Below, in pieces: positions 32,517 through 42,658 of a stretch of 64,000 nt of DNA. The position numbers and the translations under genes were made by a program. Under the pieces are notes generated by a model. That model was not told where the DNA came from, did not search any database, and saw only the letters and a list, made by a program, of their open reading frames with translations. Source of the stretch: an uncultured Alphaproteobacteria bacterium (GTDB lineage: Bacteria > Pseudomonadota > Alphaproteobacteria > CAAGCB01 > CAG-977); NCBI GenBank assembly GCA_934277945.1, contig CAKQWA010000007.1:51170-115169 (forward strand). The letters are read 5' to 3'. Numbering within the stretch: the stretch's first letter is position 1; each line of letters starts with the position of its first letter.

Positions 32517-33937
32517 TGACTGCGACGATTGCTTTGGTCGGGCGGACGAACGTCGGCAAATCGACCCTGTTTAACAGATTGACGGGAAAAAAACGCGCTT
32601 TGGTGCACGACAGTCCGGGGGTGACCCGCGACACGCGCGAGGGCGAGGCGGAACTGTACACCTATCCGTTCGCCGTGTTCGACACCGCGGGCTTCGAGCC
32701 GGAGGGAAACGCTTTGACCGACGCGATGTGGCGGCAGACGGAGCGCGCTTTGAAATCCGCCGACGCGGTCGTTTTCGTCGTGGACGCGCGCGCGGGCGTG
32801 ACCCCGCTTGACAAGGTGATGGCGGCGGCTTTGCGCAAACTCGGCAAGCCCGTGATTCTGGCGGCGAACAAAGCCGAAAGCAAAGTGCCGTTTTTGAACG
32901 ATTTTTTCGCTTTGGGCTTCGGCGAACCGATTCCGCTTTCCGCCGAACACGGCTTGGGCATGGGCGATTTGTTTGAATCCCTGCGCCCGTACATCGTGCC
33001 GCCGAAAAGCGAAGACGGCGAAGACGAAGATTTGCCGGAACGCAAAAAACGCCGCCGCAAAAAAGACGAAGACGTCGATTTGACGGACGAAAACGTGCCG
33101 GCGGACGATTCCGATTCCCGCGTGATTGATTTGGCGATTGTCGGACGCCCCAACGTCGGCAAATCGACGCTGGTCAACCGTCTGCTCGGACGCGAGCGTA
33201 TGCTGACGGGCAATATGCCGGGGCTGACGCGCGACGCGGTGTCGACGATGTGGGAATACAAGGGGCGCACCGTTCGCCTGACCGACACGGCGGGATTGCG
33301 CAAACAGGCGCGCATCGACGACGATTTGGAACGGTTGAGCGCGGCGGATTCCAAACGCGCGGCTTTTCTGGCGCAGGTCGTCGTTTTGGTGCTGGACGCC
33401 GCCGCCGTTCTCGACAAGCAGGATTTGACAATCGCCCGCAAGGTGTTGGAAGAAGGGCGCGCGCTGGTGATCGCCGTCAACAAGTGGGACGCGGTGAAAG
33501 ACAAACGCGGCGTGATTAACGAACTCAACGAGAAAATCGACGAATCGCTCACGCAGGTCAAAGGCTTGCGCACGGTGACGATTTCCGCCCGCACGGGCGA
33601 GGGGACGGACGCGCTGATGAAAGCGGTTCTGGACGTGTACGCGGTTTGGAACACGCGCGTGTCGACCGGCAAATTAAACCGCTGGCTGAACGAAATGACC
33701 GCTGTCACGCCGCCGCCGTTAAGCGCGACGAAACGCCCGATTCCGCTGAAATACATGACGCAGATTAAAACGCGTCCGCCGACGTTCGCGCTGTTTTCCA
33801 GCAATCCGGAAAAACTGCCCGAATCGTATTTGCGCTATTTGATAAAAGGGCTGGCGCGCGATTTTAAAATGCAGGGCGTGCCCGTCCGCATCATGATGCG
33901 CAAGGCGAAAAATCCGTACGAAAAAAAGGCGCGGTGA
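32516..33937 (+). CDS. der: Ribosome assembly GTPase Der (EngA)
   Basis: A 473-residue protein with two tandem GTPase domains and a C-terminal KH-like domain, the unique layout of Der. The first P-loop is GRTNVGKST at 8-16, the second GRPNVGKST, each with DTAG and NKxE/NKWD motifs (AANKAES, AVNKWD). The linker between the domains is acidic and then basic (DEDLPERKKRRRKKDED), longer than usual. Der acts in late 50S subunit assembly. It ends the yfgM-bamB-der operon. Confidence 0.96.
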   Translation: MTATIALVGRTNVGKSTLFNRLTGKKRALVHDSPGVTRDTREGEAELYTYPFAVFDTAGFEPEGNALTDAMWRQTERALKSADAVVFVVDARAGVTPLDKVMAAALRKLGKPVILAANKAESKVPFLNDFFALGFGEPIPLSAEHGLGMGDLFESLRPYIVPPKSEDGEDEDLPERKKRRRKKDEDVDLTDENVPADDSDSRVIDLAIVGRPNVGKSTLVNRLLGRERMLTGNMPGLTRDAVSTMWEYKGRTVRLTDTAGLRKQARIDDDLERLSAADSKRAAFLAQVVVLVLDAAAVLDKQDLTIARKVLEEGRALVIAVNKWDAVKDKRGVINELNEKIDESLTQVKGLRTVTISARTGEGTDALMKAVLDVYAVWNTRVSTGKLNRWLNEMTAVTPPPLSATKRPIPLKYMTQIKTRPPTFALFSSNPEKLPESYLRYLIKGLARDFKMQGVPVRIMMRKAKNPYEKKAR

Positions 33938-34009
33938 AAAGTTTTTTTGAAATATGCGCATAAAGATTGTATGCTGATTGACGGAAAGTTTTAAACGGGA
34001 GTTCCTTTA

Positions 34010-36064
34010 ATGAGAAAGTTGTTGACCGTTCTGTTGACCGTTTTGGCGGTTTTCGCCTTTAATGAAGACGCTTTTGCAAAGAGCGCGTCCGGCGGCAGAT
34101 CCTCCAAAAGTTCGTCCTCGTCCAGAAACTCCGGTTCAAAAGGGTCGAGAGCGCGCGGGTCGAAAAGCCGCGCCGTGAAAGAGGCGGACTTCGGCGGACG
34201 GGACGATTTCGGCAGGGTCGGCGCCCGTTTTGACGGCGATGGCGATATGCGCGGCGCGCGTCAGGGCTTCAATCAAAAGAACGAGGAGGACGCTTTGCAG
34301 AAAAAAGCGCCCGAACCCGAAAAAACGCCCGACGAAAAGTTGTGGGACGCCGTGCAGAAAGGCGATTTCTTCGCCGTGACGCAGGCTTTGGACGCGGGCG
34401 CGTACGTCAATTACGAACAGGCGGGCGTGACCGTTTTGGAAAGCGCCGTCCGTTTGAAAAACGAAACGATCGTCATGTATCTGGTGTCGAAAGGGGCGGA
34501 TCCGTCTTTGGCGGACTCGCGCGGCAGAAACGCGCTGTACACCGCTTTTGAAAGCGGCATCGGCGAAAACGTCGTGCGCACTTTCTTGGAAAACAAGGCT
34601 TCCGTCAACGACAAGGATTTCAGCGGCGTGCCGGTTTTCTTCTACGCTTTCCTCGTGTCGCAAAAGGACGAAATCATCGCTTTGGTGACGGATTTGGGCA
34701 AGCCCGATTTCAATCTGGCGGATTCGCAGGGCAACACGATTTTGCACACGCTGATTAAACAGCGTATGCCGATGCGTTTCATCGACTTCGTTTTAATGAA
34801 AAAGCCCGACGTCAATCTGCGCGATTCCGACGGCAACACGCCGCTGATGCTGGCTTTGCAAAAGGGCGACACCGCGCTGGTCGAAAAACTGATCGCGGCG
34901 GGCGCGGATGTGAACGTCGCCAACGAAAAGGGTGCGACGCCGCTGAATTACGCGCTGTTGTCCATTAAAGACCCCGCGCTGTTGGAAAAGGTCATCACGC
35001 GCAAAATCAACGTCAACCAGCAGGATAAAAACGGCAACACGCCGCTGATGTTCGTGCTGAAAACCTCGCGCGATCCGACGGCGGTCGAATTGCTGTTGGA
35101 CGCCGACGCGGACGTCAACATCAAAGACAACAACGGCGATTCCCCGCTGATGTACGTCGCGCGCATGATGCGTGAAAACGATTTTCTGGACAGCGACTAT
35201 TTCATGGAACTGCTGCTGGATTTCGGCGCGAAAGTCAACGAACGCGACAATAAGGGCGTCACGCCGCTGATGAACCTGATTCTGTCCAAGCGCGTCGCCG
35301 TCATGGACGACGTCAAACTGGTCAATATGTTCATCAAATCCGGCGTCGATTTGGACGCGGAGGATTTTCAGGGCGACACCGCGCTTTTGATGGCGGTGCG
35401 CGACACGTCCAGCGTGCCTTTAGTCAACGCGCTGATTATGGGCGGCGCGGACGTCAAAAAAATGGGTCCCGCCTCCAAAACGCCGTTGCAGTTCGCGCAG
35501 GAGAACTTGCGCCTGTCTTTGAAAGACGGCTATGACGAAGTTTTGAAAAAACTGACGACGAACACGGAAAACCAGCGCGTCAAATTCTTCAAATTCCTGC
35601 AAATCGGCTCGTTTTCCGACATTAAGGAATTCATTGCGCAAGGGGCGGACGTCAACGCCGCCGACGAAGCGGGCGACACGCCTTTGATGAAGATGATCGT
35701 GTATTCCAGACCGTTGGACGAAATCAAGTATCTGGTTGAAAACGGCGCGAACGTCGAAGCGGTGAACAACGACGGCGACACGCCTTTGATGAAAGCGTCC
35801 ATGCACAACGGCGCGTACGACGTTGTGGAATATCTGCTGTCTTTGGGCGTGGCGGTCAACGCGAAAAACAAAAAGGGCGACACCGCTTTGCGCCGCGCCG
35901 TGCTGTACGGCGACAATCCGCAGGTGGTCGAGGCTCTTGTCCGCGCGGGCGCCGACGTGAACGTCGAAGACGCGCAGGGGCAGACGATTTGGGATTATGC
36001 GGAAAAGAACCCGTCCGTCAAGGAAAAGGATACCTACGTTAAACTGCTGGCGATTACGGAATAA
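34010..36064 (+). CDS. Exported ankyrin-repeat protein
   Basis: A 684-residue protein with a signal peptide (MRKLLTVLLTVLAVFAFNEDAFA) and a Ser/Arg/Lys-rich stretch at 24-60. From about residue 105 to the end are some fourteen to sixteen ankyrin repeats, with the core DxxGNTPLM.AL / GADVN recognised many times. Ankyrin domains bind proteins; in host-associated alphaproteobacteria such proteins may be effectors, but export to the periplasm by Sec is all the sequence supports. Promoter bases TTGACGG and a GGGAG site lie just upstream. It precedes the GT9 transferase by five bases, so they may be co-transcribed. Confidence 0.85.
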   Translation: MRKLLTVLLTVLAVFAFNEDAFAKSASGGRSSKSSSSSRNSGSKGSRARGSKSRAVKEADFGGRDDFGRVGARFDGDGDMRGARQGFNQKNEEDALQKKAPEPEKTPDEKLWDAVQKGDFFAVTQALDAGAYVNYEQAGVTVLESAVRLKNETIVMYLVSKGADPSLADSRGRNALYTAFESGIGENVVRTFLENKASVNDKDFSGVPVFFYAFLVSQKDEIIALVTDLGKPDFNLADSQGNTILHTLIKQRMPMRFIDFVLMKKPDVNLRDSDGNTPLMLALQKGDTALVEKLIAAGADVNVANEKGATPLNYALLSIKDPALLEKVITRKINVNQQDKNGNTPLMFVLKTSRDPTAVELLLDADADVNIKDNNGDSPLMYVARMMRENDFLDSDYFMELLLDFGAKVNERDNKGVTPLMNLILSKRVAVMDDVKLVNMFIKSGVDLDAEDFQGDTALLMAVRDTSSVPLVNALIMGGADVKKMGPASKTPLQFAQENLRLSLKDGYDEVLKKLTTNTENQRVKFFKFLQIGSFSDIKEFIAQGADVNAADEAGDTPLMKMIVYSRPLDEIKYLVENGANVEAVNNDGDTPLMKASMHNGAYDVVEYLLSLGVAVNAKNKKGDTALRRAVLYGDNPQVVEALVRAGADVNVEDAQGQTIWDYAEKNPSVKEKDTYVKLLAITE

Positions 36065-36069
36065 AAAAA

Positions 36070-36987
36070 GTGTCCGGTATTTTGGTGATTAAACACGGCG
36101 CGCTGGGCGATTTCGTCTTGTCGCTGGGGGCGATGAAAAAAATCGCGCAAATGCATCGGGGCGACGATTTGACCCTGCTGACGATGAGCGCGTTCAAGGG
36201 ATTGGGCGAGCAGACCGGTTTTTACAAACGCATTGAAACGGACAACCGCAAAAGTCTGGACGTTGCGAACTACATTCGCGTGTGCCGGAACATCATTGCG
36301 GGCGGCGGATTTTCCCGCGTGTACGATTTGCAGAAATCCAAACGCACGCGGCGCAAATACTTCAATCTGGTGCGCTTTTTCATTAAAAAGCCGCTGGAAT
36401 GGGCTTTTGTCGACGGCGGCGAACTGGTCGTGCGCACGCTGACCCCGCGCCGTTTCGGTTTGGCGAAAGTGAGCGAAACGCGCGAACCGATAGACATTCC
36501 CGTTTCCGATTTGCGCTTTTTAAAAGGTCCGCAGACGCATTTCGGCGAACTGCCCGAAAAATTCATTTTGATGATCCCCGGCTGTTCGGCGGCGCATCCG
36601 TACAAACGCTGGTCGCCGCAAAATTACGCCGCCATCGCGCGCAAAGCGTATGACTGCGGCGTGCAGAGCGTCGTTTTGGGCACAAACGAGGAAAAAGCCG
36701 TCATCAACGAAATTTGCGCGTCCTCGAACGCCGTCAATTTTATGAACAAGGCGGCTTTGTTCGACATTCCCGCGCTGGCGATGCGGGCTTGCGCCGTTGT
36801 CGGCAACGATACGGGGCCCGCGCACATGGCGTCCTACACGGCGGCGCACACGGTGCTTTTGTTTGCCGAAATCACGCGCAAGTCGGCGGAGCGGTTCAGC
36901 GTGCCGGATGTGAAATATCTGATTGCGGACAAAATCGACGACACATCGCCCGAAACGGTGTGGAACATTTTAAAAGATTTCATGTAA
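36070..36987 (+). CDS. Heptosyltransferase family (GT9) glycosyltransferase
   Basis: A 305-residue protein of glycosyltransferase family 9, which includes WaaC, WaaF and WaaQ and adds heptose from ADP-heptose to the LPS core. Typical features are the opening ILVIKHGALGDFVLSLGA with the GD pair, IPGCSAAHPYKRWSPQNYA in the second domain, and the nucleotide-binding GNDTGPAHMAS. The start is GTG, the only one that fits between the neighbours. It is followed 12 bases later by hldD, which makes the sugar donor, supporting an LPS role. Which heptose it adds cannot be told. Confidence 0.9.
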   Translation: MSGILVIKHGALGDFVLSLGAMKKIAQMHRGDDLTLLTMSAFKGLGEQTGFYKRIETDNRKSLDVANYIRVCRNIIAGGGFSRVYDLQKSKRTRRKYFNLVRFFIKKPLEWAFVDGGELVVRTLTPRRFGLAKVSETREPIDIPVSDLRFLKGPQTHFGELPEKFILMIPGCSAAHPYKRWSPQNYAAIARKAYDCGVQSVVLGTNEEKAVINEICASSNAVNFMNKAALFDIPALAMRACAVVGNDTGPAHMASYTAAHTVLLFAEITRKSAERFSVPDVKYLIADKIDDTSPETVWNILKDFM

Positions 36988-36999
36988 GGAGAATTTGCC

Positions 37000-37986
37000 A
37001 TGATAGTCGTGACAGGCGGCGCGGGCTTTATCGGCTCGATGATTCTGAAAGGATTGGAAGAAAAGGGGTACAAGGATCTGGTCGTCATCGACTGGCTGGG
37101 CACGGGCGACAAATGGCGCAACATTGCCAAGCGCGAACTGGCGGCGGTTGTCGATCCGGCGAGAACGTTTGAATTTTTGGAAAAAAACAAACGCCAAATC
37201 GACGCGATCGTTCACATGGGAGCGATTTCGACGACGACGGAAACCGACGCCGATTTAATCGCGCGGTCGAATTTTGAACTGTCGTGGAATTTGTGGTGCT
37301 TCTGCCGCGACAACCAAAAACAGTTCATCTACGCGTCGTCGGCGGCGACGTACGGCAACGGTTCCGCCGGATTTTCCGACAACGACAACATCGACTTTCT
37401 GAACGCATTGCGCCCGCTGAACGCTTACGGGTGGAGCAAGGCGGCTTTCGACCGCAAGGTCGCCCGCGAACTGCTGGAAGACCGCGGCGCGCCGTTGCAG
37501 CACGTCGGCTTGAAATTCTTTAACGTGTACGGTCCGAACGAATATCACAAGGGCGGACAGAAAAGCGTCATCGCGCACATTTTCCCCGATGTGAAAAACG
37601 ACCGTCCCGTCAAATTGTTCAAATCGTACAACAAGGCGTTCGCCGACGGTCAGCAGTTGCGCGATTTCGTGTGGGTCGGCGACATCGTGAACGTCATTTT
37701 GTACTTTTTGGAACACGACGACATCAGCGGGCTGTTCAACGTCGGCACGGGCGAAGCGCGCTCGTTCTACGATTTGGCGAAAGCGACGTGGAACGCGATG
37801 GGCAAAAAGGAAAACATCGTCTTTACGGAAATGCCCGAAGAATTGCGCGGCAAGTACCAGTATTACACGCAGGCGGACATTTCAAAACTGCGCTCCGTCG
37901 GATATCTGGCGCCGATGACGTCGCTGGAAAGCGGCATTCAGCAGTATGTTCAGCAGTATCTGAACCGCGAAGACCCGTTCGCGTAA
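37000..37986 (+). CDS. hldD: ADP-L-glycero-D-manno-heptose 6-epimerase
   Basis: A 328-residue short-chain dehydrogenase/reductase of the extended type. It opens MIVVTGGAGFIGSMI with the GxxGxxG nucleotide-binding motif, then MGAISTTTETD, the catalytic YGWSKAAFDR tyrosine-lysine pair, and FFNVYGPNEYHKGGQKSV, a phrase specific to HldD. It converts ADP-D,D-heptose to ADP-L,D-heptose for the LPS inner core. AAGGAGA precedes the start. It follows a GT9 gene that probably uses its product. Confidence 0.96.
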   Translation: MIVVTGGAGFIGSMILKGLEEKGYKDLVVIDWLGTGDKWRNIAKRELAAVVDPARTFEFLEKNKRQIDAIVHMGAISTTTETDADLIARSNFELSWNLWCFCRDNQKQFIYASSAATYGNGSAGFSDNDNIDFLNALRPLNAYGWSKAAFDRKVARELLEDRGAPLQHVGLKFFNVYGPNEYHKGGQKSVIAHIFPDVKNDRPVKLFKSYNKAFADGQQLRDFVWVGDIVNVILYFLEHDDISGLFNVGTGEARSFYDLAKATWNAMGKKENIVFTEMPEELRGKYQYYTQADISKLRSVGYLAPMTSLESGIQQYVQQYLNREDPFA

Positions 37987-38005
37987 TCAATCCGGTTTTT
38001 TAAAA

Positions 38006-38042
38006 AGCGAAAACCCCCCGTTTACGCGGAGGGTTGCTTTTT
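38006..38042 (+). terminator. Terminator after hldD
   Basis: A hairpin built on AACCCCCCG and CGGAGGGTT, flanked by AAAAAGC and GCTTTTT, 20 bases after the stop. Confidence 0.75.
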
Positions 38043-38084
38043 GCGTTTTAATCCGTTTTAATTTGACGGCGCAAATTCTGCGCA

Positions 38085-38117
38085 AAAAAAACGGCGGGAA
38101 ACCCCGCCGTTTTAATT
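38085..38117 (-). terminator. Terminator after tRNA-Lys
   Basis: ACGGCGGG pairs with CCCGCCGT around four bases; on the minus strand a run of eight T follows, immediately downstream of the tRNA. Confidence 0.8.
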
Positions 38118-38193
38118 TGGTGAGCGCGCCGGGATTCGAACCCGGGGCCACTTGATTAAAAGTCAAGTGCTCTACCAGCTGAGCTACGCGCCC
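38118..38193 (-). tRNA. tRNA-Lys (anticodon TTT)
   Basis: A 76-base cloverleaf with encoded CCA. The acceptor stem GGGCGCG pairs with CGCGCTC-type 3' strand, the D-arm GCTCAGCTGGTAGAGC, the anticodon arm CTTGACTTTTAATCAAG with TTT, and the T-arm GGGTTCGAATCCC are all regular. Confidence 0.97.
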
Positions 38194-38353
38194 AAAACTC
38201 ACAGACGCAACCATATAAACATTTTTCCGTCAGGTCAACTGTTTTTTTCATTTTTTTTGCTTTTGTCTTAAATCGTGCCGCCATATCACAAAAACCATCT
38301 TCTTTCCCGCGCGCAAAACAGCCATTCTGAAAGGGTTGCAAAGGGGAAAAGTC

Positions 38354-39508
38354 ATGGCGGAAAACGAAAAAAACACGGCTTCGAGCATCATAAAAATCAT
38401 TCTTTTGTGCGTTTTGCTGGTGATTGTTTTCATGCTGGCGGAAACGTCCCTGCGTTCAGGCGGCAAAACGGCGGACGGTGCGAAAACGGCGGAATTGCCC
38501 GCGCTGGTGCTTGACGGCGTGCGTCCCGAACCGCAAAAGCGCGTCATCGAGCGCAAATATATCGGCTATGTGACGCCCGTCCATTCGGTTTTTGTCTTGC
38601 CGTTCATCAGCGGATTCGTCGGCGACGTGCGCGTGACGGGCGGACAGCGCGTCAAAAAGGGCGACGTTCTGGTCGTTTTGCAGCAGCAGGAATACGCCGC
38701 GCGGTTGAGCGGCGCGCAAGCCGCGGTCGAGCAGGCTTCGGCGGCTTTGGAAAACGCGCGTTCGTATTACAATCGTTTGACGGCGGCGGGGGCGCAGGCG
38801 GTGTCCGCGGCGGACAAGGACAAGGCGCGGGCGGCGTATCTGACCGCGAAAGCCGCTCTTTCCCAAGCCAAAGCCGATGAAGCGCTGGCGAAAGTGAATT
38901 TTGATTACACGATTATCAAAGCGACGGTGACGGGCGTTGCCGGCGATGTGTCCCTGACAAAAGGCGCGTATGTGTCGCCCGCCGGAGAACCGCTGTTCCG
39001 GATTATTCAAACTTCGCCGATTCGAGTCGTTTTTTCCGTTTCCGACAGGGATTATCTGAACATGACGGATTCGGACGGCTTGTCCGGTATGGTCGTGCGC
39101 CTGATTTTGCCGAACGGCGAAGCGTACAAGCAAACGGGGGCTTTGGAATTCACGGACAACGCAATCGACCGTCAGACAAATTCCATGGCGATGTACGCGC
39201 TGTTTGAAAATCCGGAAAACAAACTGGTCACGAACGCGTACGTCACGGTTTTGGCGGCGCGGACTTACGACGACACGGTCGCGGTGCCGCAAAAGGCCGT
39301 GTCTTTTTCGGACAAGGGCGCGCGCGTGCAAATCGTCAACAACGGCGTTCTGGCAAGCAAAACCGTCGATATTCTCGACCAGAGGGACGACGTTTACATT
39401 GTCAAAAACGTTTTCGCAAAAGACGATTTCGTTCTGTCTTCGCCGGTCGCCGCTTTGCCGTCAAACCGTTCCGTGCGTCTGAACGCCGTATCGCCGTCGG
39501 GGGAGTAA
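38354..39508 (+). CDS. RND efflux periplasmic adaptor subunit (membrane fusion protein)
   Basis: A protein of 384 residues with an N-terminal membrane helix (IIKIILLCVLLVIVFMLAE). Lipoyl-like half-motifs flank a helical hairpin at about 105-170 (SGFVGDVRVTGGQRVKKGDVL and IIKATVTGVAGDVSLTKGAYVSPAGEPL), followed by the beta-barrel and membrane-proximal domains. It belongs to the AcrA/MexA type. The ATG at 38354 has AAGGGG upstream; a TTG at 38336 is less likely. It is the first gene of a complete tripartite pump operon: adaptor, transporter, outer-membrane channel. No regulator gene is adjacent. Confidence 0.92.
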   Translation: MAENEKNTASSIIKIILLCVLLVIVFMLAETSLRSGGKTADGAKTAELPALVLDGVRPEPQKRVIERKYIGYVTPVHSVFVLPFISGFVGDVRVTGGQRVKKGDVLVVLQQQEYAARLSGAQAAVEQASAALENARSYYNRLTAAGAQAVSAADKDKARAAYLTAKAALSQAKADEALAKVNFDYTIIKATVTGVAGDVSLTKGAYVSPAGEPLFRIIQTSPIRVVFSVSDRDYLNMTDSDGLSGMVVRLILPNGEAYKQTGALEFTDNAIDRQTNSMAMYALFENPENKLVTNAYVTVLAARTYDDTVAVPQKAVSFSDKGARVQIVNNGVLASKTVDILDQRDDVYIVKNVFAKDDFVLSSPVAALPSNRSVRLNAVSPSGE

Positions 39509-39511
39509 GCC

Positions 39512-42500
39512 ATGTTTTCAGCGTATTTCATTGACAGACCGCGCTTCGCCGCCGTTATTTCCGTCATCATGGTCTTGCTGGGGCTGATGGCGGTGTATGT
39601 GCTGCCCGTGTCGCAATATCCGCAAATCACGCCGCCGCAGATTGTCGTGTCCGCGACGTATCCGGGAGCGAACGCGAAAGTGCTGACCCAAAACGTCGCC
39701 ATTCCCATTGAAAACGAAATCAACGGCGTGGAAAATATGCTGTATATGTCCTCGACCTCGACGGACAACGGGCAGTACACGCTGACAATCACGTTCAACA
39801 TCGGCACGGATCCCGACATTGCGCAGGTCAAAGTCGAAAACCGCTTGCAGCAAATCACGTCCCAACTGCCCGCCGTCGTCACGCAGGAAGGCTTGTCCGT
39901 GAAAACGCAATCGGCGAATTTGCTGGGCATGATCGCCCTGCGCTCCGCCGACAACGCTTACGGCGATTTGTTTTTAAGCAACTACGCCTATGCGAATTTG
40001 GAAAATCCGTTGAAGCGCATCGCGGGGGTCAGCGACGTGCAGATTTACGGACCGGAATACAGTATGCGCCTGTGGGTCGATTCCGACAAACTGGCGTCGC
40101 TGGGGCTGTCGGTCGAACAGGTGCTTCAAGCGGTGAAAACGCAAAACACGCAGGCTTCCGTCGGGGCGATCGGTTCCGCGCCGACCCCGAGCGGCGTGCA
40201 GGTGCTGTTGTCCCTGACGGCGAAAGGGCTTTTGGAAAGCGTCGAAGATTTTGAAAGCATCGTGCTGACGACGGATTCCAAAGGCGGCATCGTCCGGCTG
40301 AAAGACGTGGCGCGCGTCGAACTGGGGGCGGACACCTACGCCGTCACCGCGACTTACGACAACAAGCCCGCCGTCATTATGGGATTGAGCCAGACGCCGA
40401 ATTCCAATTCTTTGGACATTATGAAAAACGTGCGCAAGGAAATGGAACGGCTGAAAGAATCGTTCCCCGAAGGCGTGGAATACGACATCGCCTACGATTC
40501 GACGGAATTTGTGCGCGCGTCGGTGCGGAGCATTATTGAAACGCTGGTCATCACGTTTTCCTTGGTCGTTTTCATCACTTATCTGTTTTTGCAGAAAGTC
40601 CGCACGACGATCATTCCGCTGATTACGATTCCCGTGTCGCTGATTGCGACGTTCGCGGTTTTGTACGCCATCGGCTACGACATCAACATTCTGACGCTGT
40701 TCGCCGCGATTTTGGCGATCGGGCTGGTCGTGGACGACGCGATTATCGTGGTCGAGCGCGTCGAATATCTGATGAAGCAGGAAAAAATGCCCGCGAAGCA
40801 GGCGGCTGTGCAGGCGATGAAGCAGATCGGCAGCGCGATTGTCGCGACGACGTTTGTTTTGCTGGCGATTTTCATTCCCGTCGGGCTGATGGCGGGCATC
40901 ACCGGCAAGATTTATCAGCAGTTCGCGGTGACGATTGCGACCGCCGTCGTGTTTTCGGCTTTCAACGCTTTGACGCTGTCGCCGGCTTTGTGCGCCGTGT
41001 TTTTGAAAAAGGAGCAGGAAAGCGAACCGCACGGCTTTTTCAAGATTTTCGATGATTTTCTGGAAAAGGCGAAGAACGGATATTTGAAATTTGTGACGTT
41101 TTTTTCGTCGCGCCTTGTACTGACAAGCGTTGTCATTCTGGCGTCTATTCTGCTGGCGTGGGGCGGATTTGAAAAAACGGCGACGTCGTTTCTGCCGTCC
41201 GAGGATCAGGGCATCGTTTTGGCGAATTTCCAGTTGTCCGGCACGTCGCCCATCGCGTCGACAAGCGAATATCTGAAACGGGCGGGCGAAAAGATTATGA
41301 AAATCGACGGCGTGAAGTACGTCATCAGCGTCGCGGGCGCAAGCATGATTTCGGCGGGCGGGGAAAATGTCGCGCTGGGGGCGATCGGGTTGCAGGATTG
41401 GTCTTTACGCAAGGACAAATCTTTGTCGCAGGACGCGATTATCGAAAAACTGACAAAGGAATTCGCGGGGGAAACGCAGGCGCAGGCGGACTTTTTCGCC
41501 TTGCCGTCAATCCCCGGCATTTCAAGCAGCAGCGGTTTGACGTTTGAACTGCTGGCGACTTCGGGAACGGCAAGCGCGCAGGAATTGTACGAAACGCTTG
41601 AAAAGTTCCTGAAAGCGCTGAACGGGCAGAAGTCTTTGGCGGGCGCGTTCAGCACATACACCGCCGACACGCCGCATCTGTACTTGGACGTCGACCGTGA
41701 AAAACTGGACGCTTACGGGATTTCCGTGCAGACGCTGTTCAACACCCTGCAATCGTATCTGGGGTCGGCATACATTAACAACATCACGCTGAACGGGTTG
41801 GTCAACAAGGTCATTTTACAGGCGGACGCGCCTTTCAGAAGGAGTGTGCAAGATGTCGAAAATATATATATTAAAACCGCAGAGGGCAAACTGGTTCGTC
41901 TCGACAGTTTTGCGACTGTTCGCACCGTTTCGTCGCCGAAAATCATCTACCGTCATAACCAATATACTGACGCCTCGATTATTGCACAATCGGCGGCGGG
42001 AAGCGCTACGGGAACGGCGATAGAAGCCGTCGAAAACACGGTGAAGTCCGTCTTGCCCGACGGATACGAAATCGCGTGGACGGGGTTGAGTTTGCAGGAG
42101 GTCGAAACCGCGGGGCTGGTCACCGTGCTGATTACGCTGGCGTTGATTTTCTGCTATTTGTTTCTGGTCGCGCTGTATGAAAGCTGGATGCTTGCCTTCG
42201 CCGTGATGTTTTCCATCGTGTTCGCGATTTTGGGCGCGCTGGCGGGGGTTCATCTGATGGGGCTGTCTTTGGACATTTACGCCCAACTCGGCTTGGTCAT
42301 GCTGATCGGGCTTGCCGCCAAAAACGCGATTCTGATTGTCGAATTCACAAAAGATTACCGCGAAAAAGGCTTGCCGATCGCCGAAGCGTCGCAAAAGGGC
42401 GCGGCTGAACGCTTCCGCGCCGTGCTGATGACCGCCCTGACGTTCATTTTCGGCGTTTTCCCGATGATTGTCGCCACGGGCGCGGGGGCGGCGAGCCAAA

Positions 42501-42658
42501 TCAGCATCGGCACAAGCATCGTGTTCGGCATGATTGCGGCGACCGCCGTCGGCATTGTGTTCATTCCCGCGCTGTTCGCCGTGTTTGAAACAATCAAGGA
42601 AAAATTCGCGCCGGCGCAAACGGCGGCGGAAAACGCAGAATCGGGGGGTGACGCATGA
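39512..42658 (+). CDS. RND-family (HAE1) multidrug efflux transporter, AcrB/MexB-like
   Basis: A 1048-residue inner-membrane transporter with twelve membrane helices and two large periplasmic loops. The N-terminus MFSAYFIDRPRFAAVISVI, LPVSQYPQITPPQIVVSATYPGA and the fourth-helix proton-relay pair in GLVVDDAIIVVE are typical of the hydrophobe/amphiphile (HAE1) group; the eleventh-helix region GLAAKNAILIVEF carries the matching Lys. Pumps of this kind expel bile salts, dyes and antibiotics using the proton gradient; the substrate range here is not predictable. It follows the adaptor gene by three bases and overlaps the channel gene by four. Confidence 0.96.
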   Translation: MFSAYFIDRPRFAAVISVIMVLLGLMAVYVLPVSQYPQITPPQIVVSATYPGANAKVLTQNVAIPIENEINGVENMLYMSSTSTDNGQYTLTITFNIGTDPDIAQVKVENRLQQITSQLPAVVTQEGLSVKTQSANLLGMIALRSADNAYGDLFLSNYAYANLENPLKRIAGVSDVQIYGPEYSMRLWVDSDKLASLGLSVEQVLQAVKTQNTQASVGAIGSAPTPSGVQVLLSLTAKGLLESVEDFESIVLTTDSKGGIVRLKDVARVELGADTYAVTATYDNKPAVIMGLSQTPNSNSLDIMKNVRKEMERLKESFPEGVEYDIAYDSTEFVRASVRSIIETLVITFSLVVFITYLFLQKVRTTIIPLITIPVSLIATFAVLYAIGYDINILTLFAAILAIGLVVDDAIIVVERVEYLMKQEKMPAKQAAVQAMKQIGSAIVATTFVLLAIFIPVGLMAGITGKIYQQFAVTIATAVVFSAFNALTLSPALCAVFLKKEQESEPHGFFKIFDDFLEKAKNGYLKFVTFFSSRLVLTSVVILASILLAWGGFEKTATSFLPSEDQGIVLANFQLSGTSPIASTSEYLKRAGEKIMKIDGVKYVISVAGASMISAGGENVALGAIGLQDWSLRKDKSLSQDAIIEKLTKEFAGETQAQADFFALPSIPGISSSSGLTFELLATSGTASAQELYETLEKFLKALNGQKSLAGAFSTYTADTPHLYLDVDREKLDAYGISVQTLFNTLQSYLGSAYINNITLNGLVNKVILQADAPFRRSVQDVENIYIKTAEGKLVRLDSFATVRTVSSPKIIYRHNQYTDASIIAQSAAGSATGTAIEAVENTVKSVLPDGYEIAWTGLSLQEVETAGLVTVLITLALIFCYLFLVALYESWMLAFAVMFSIVFAILGALAGVHLMGLSLDIYAQLGLVMLIGLAAKNAILIVEFTKDYREKGLPIAEASQKGAAERFRAVLMTALTFIFGVFPMIVATGAGAASQISIGTSIVFGMIAATAVGIVFIPALFAVFETIKEKFAPAQTAAENAESGGDA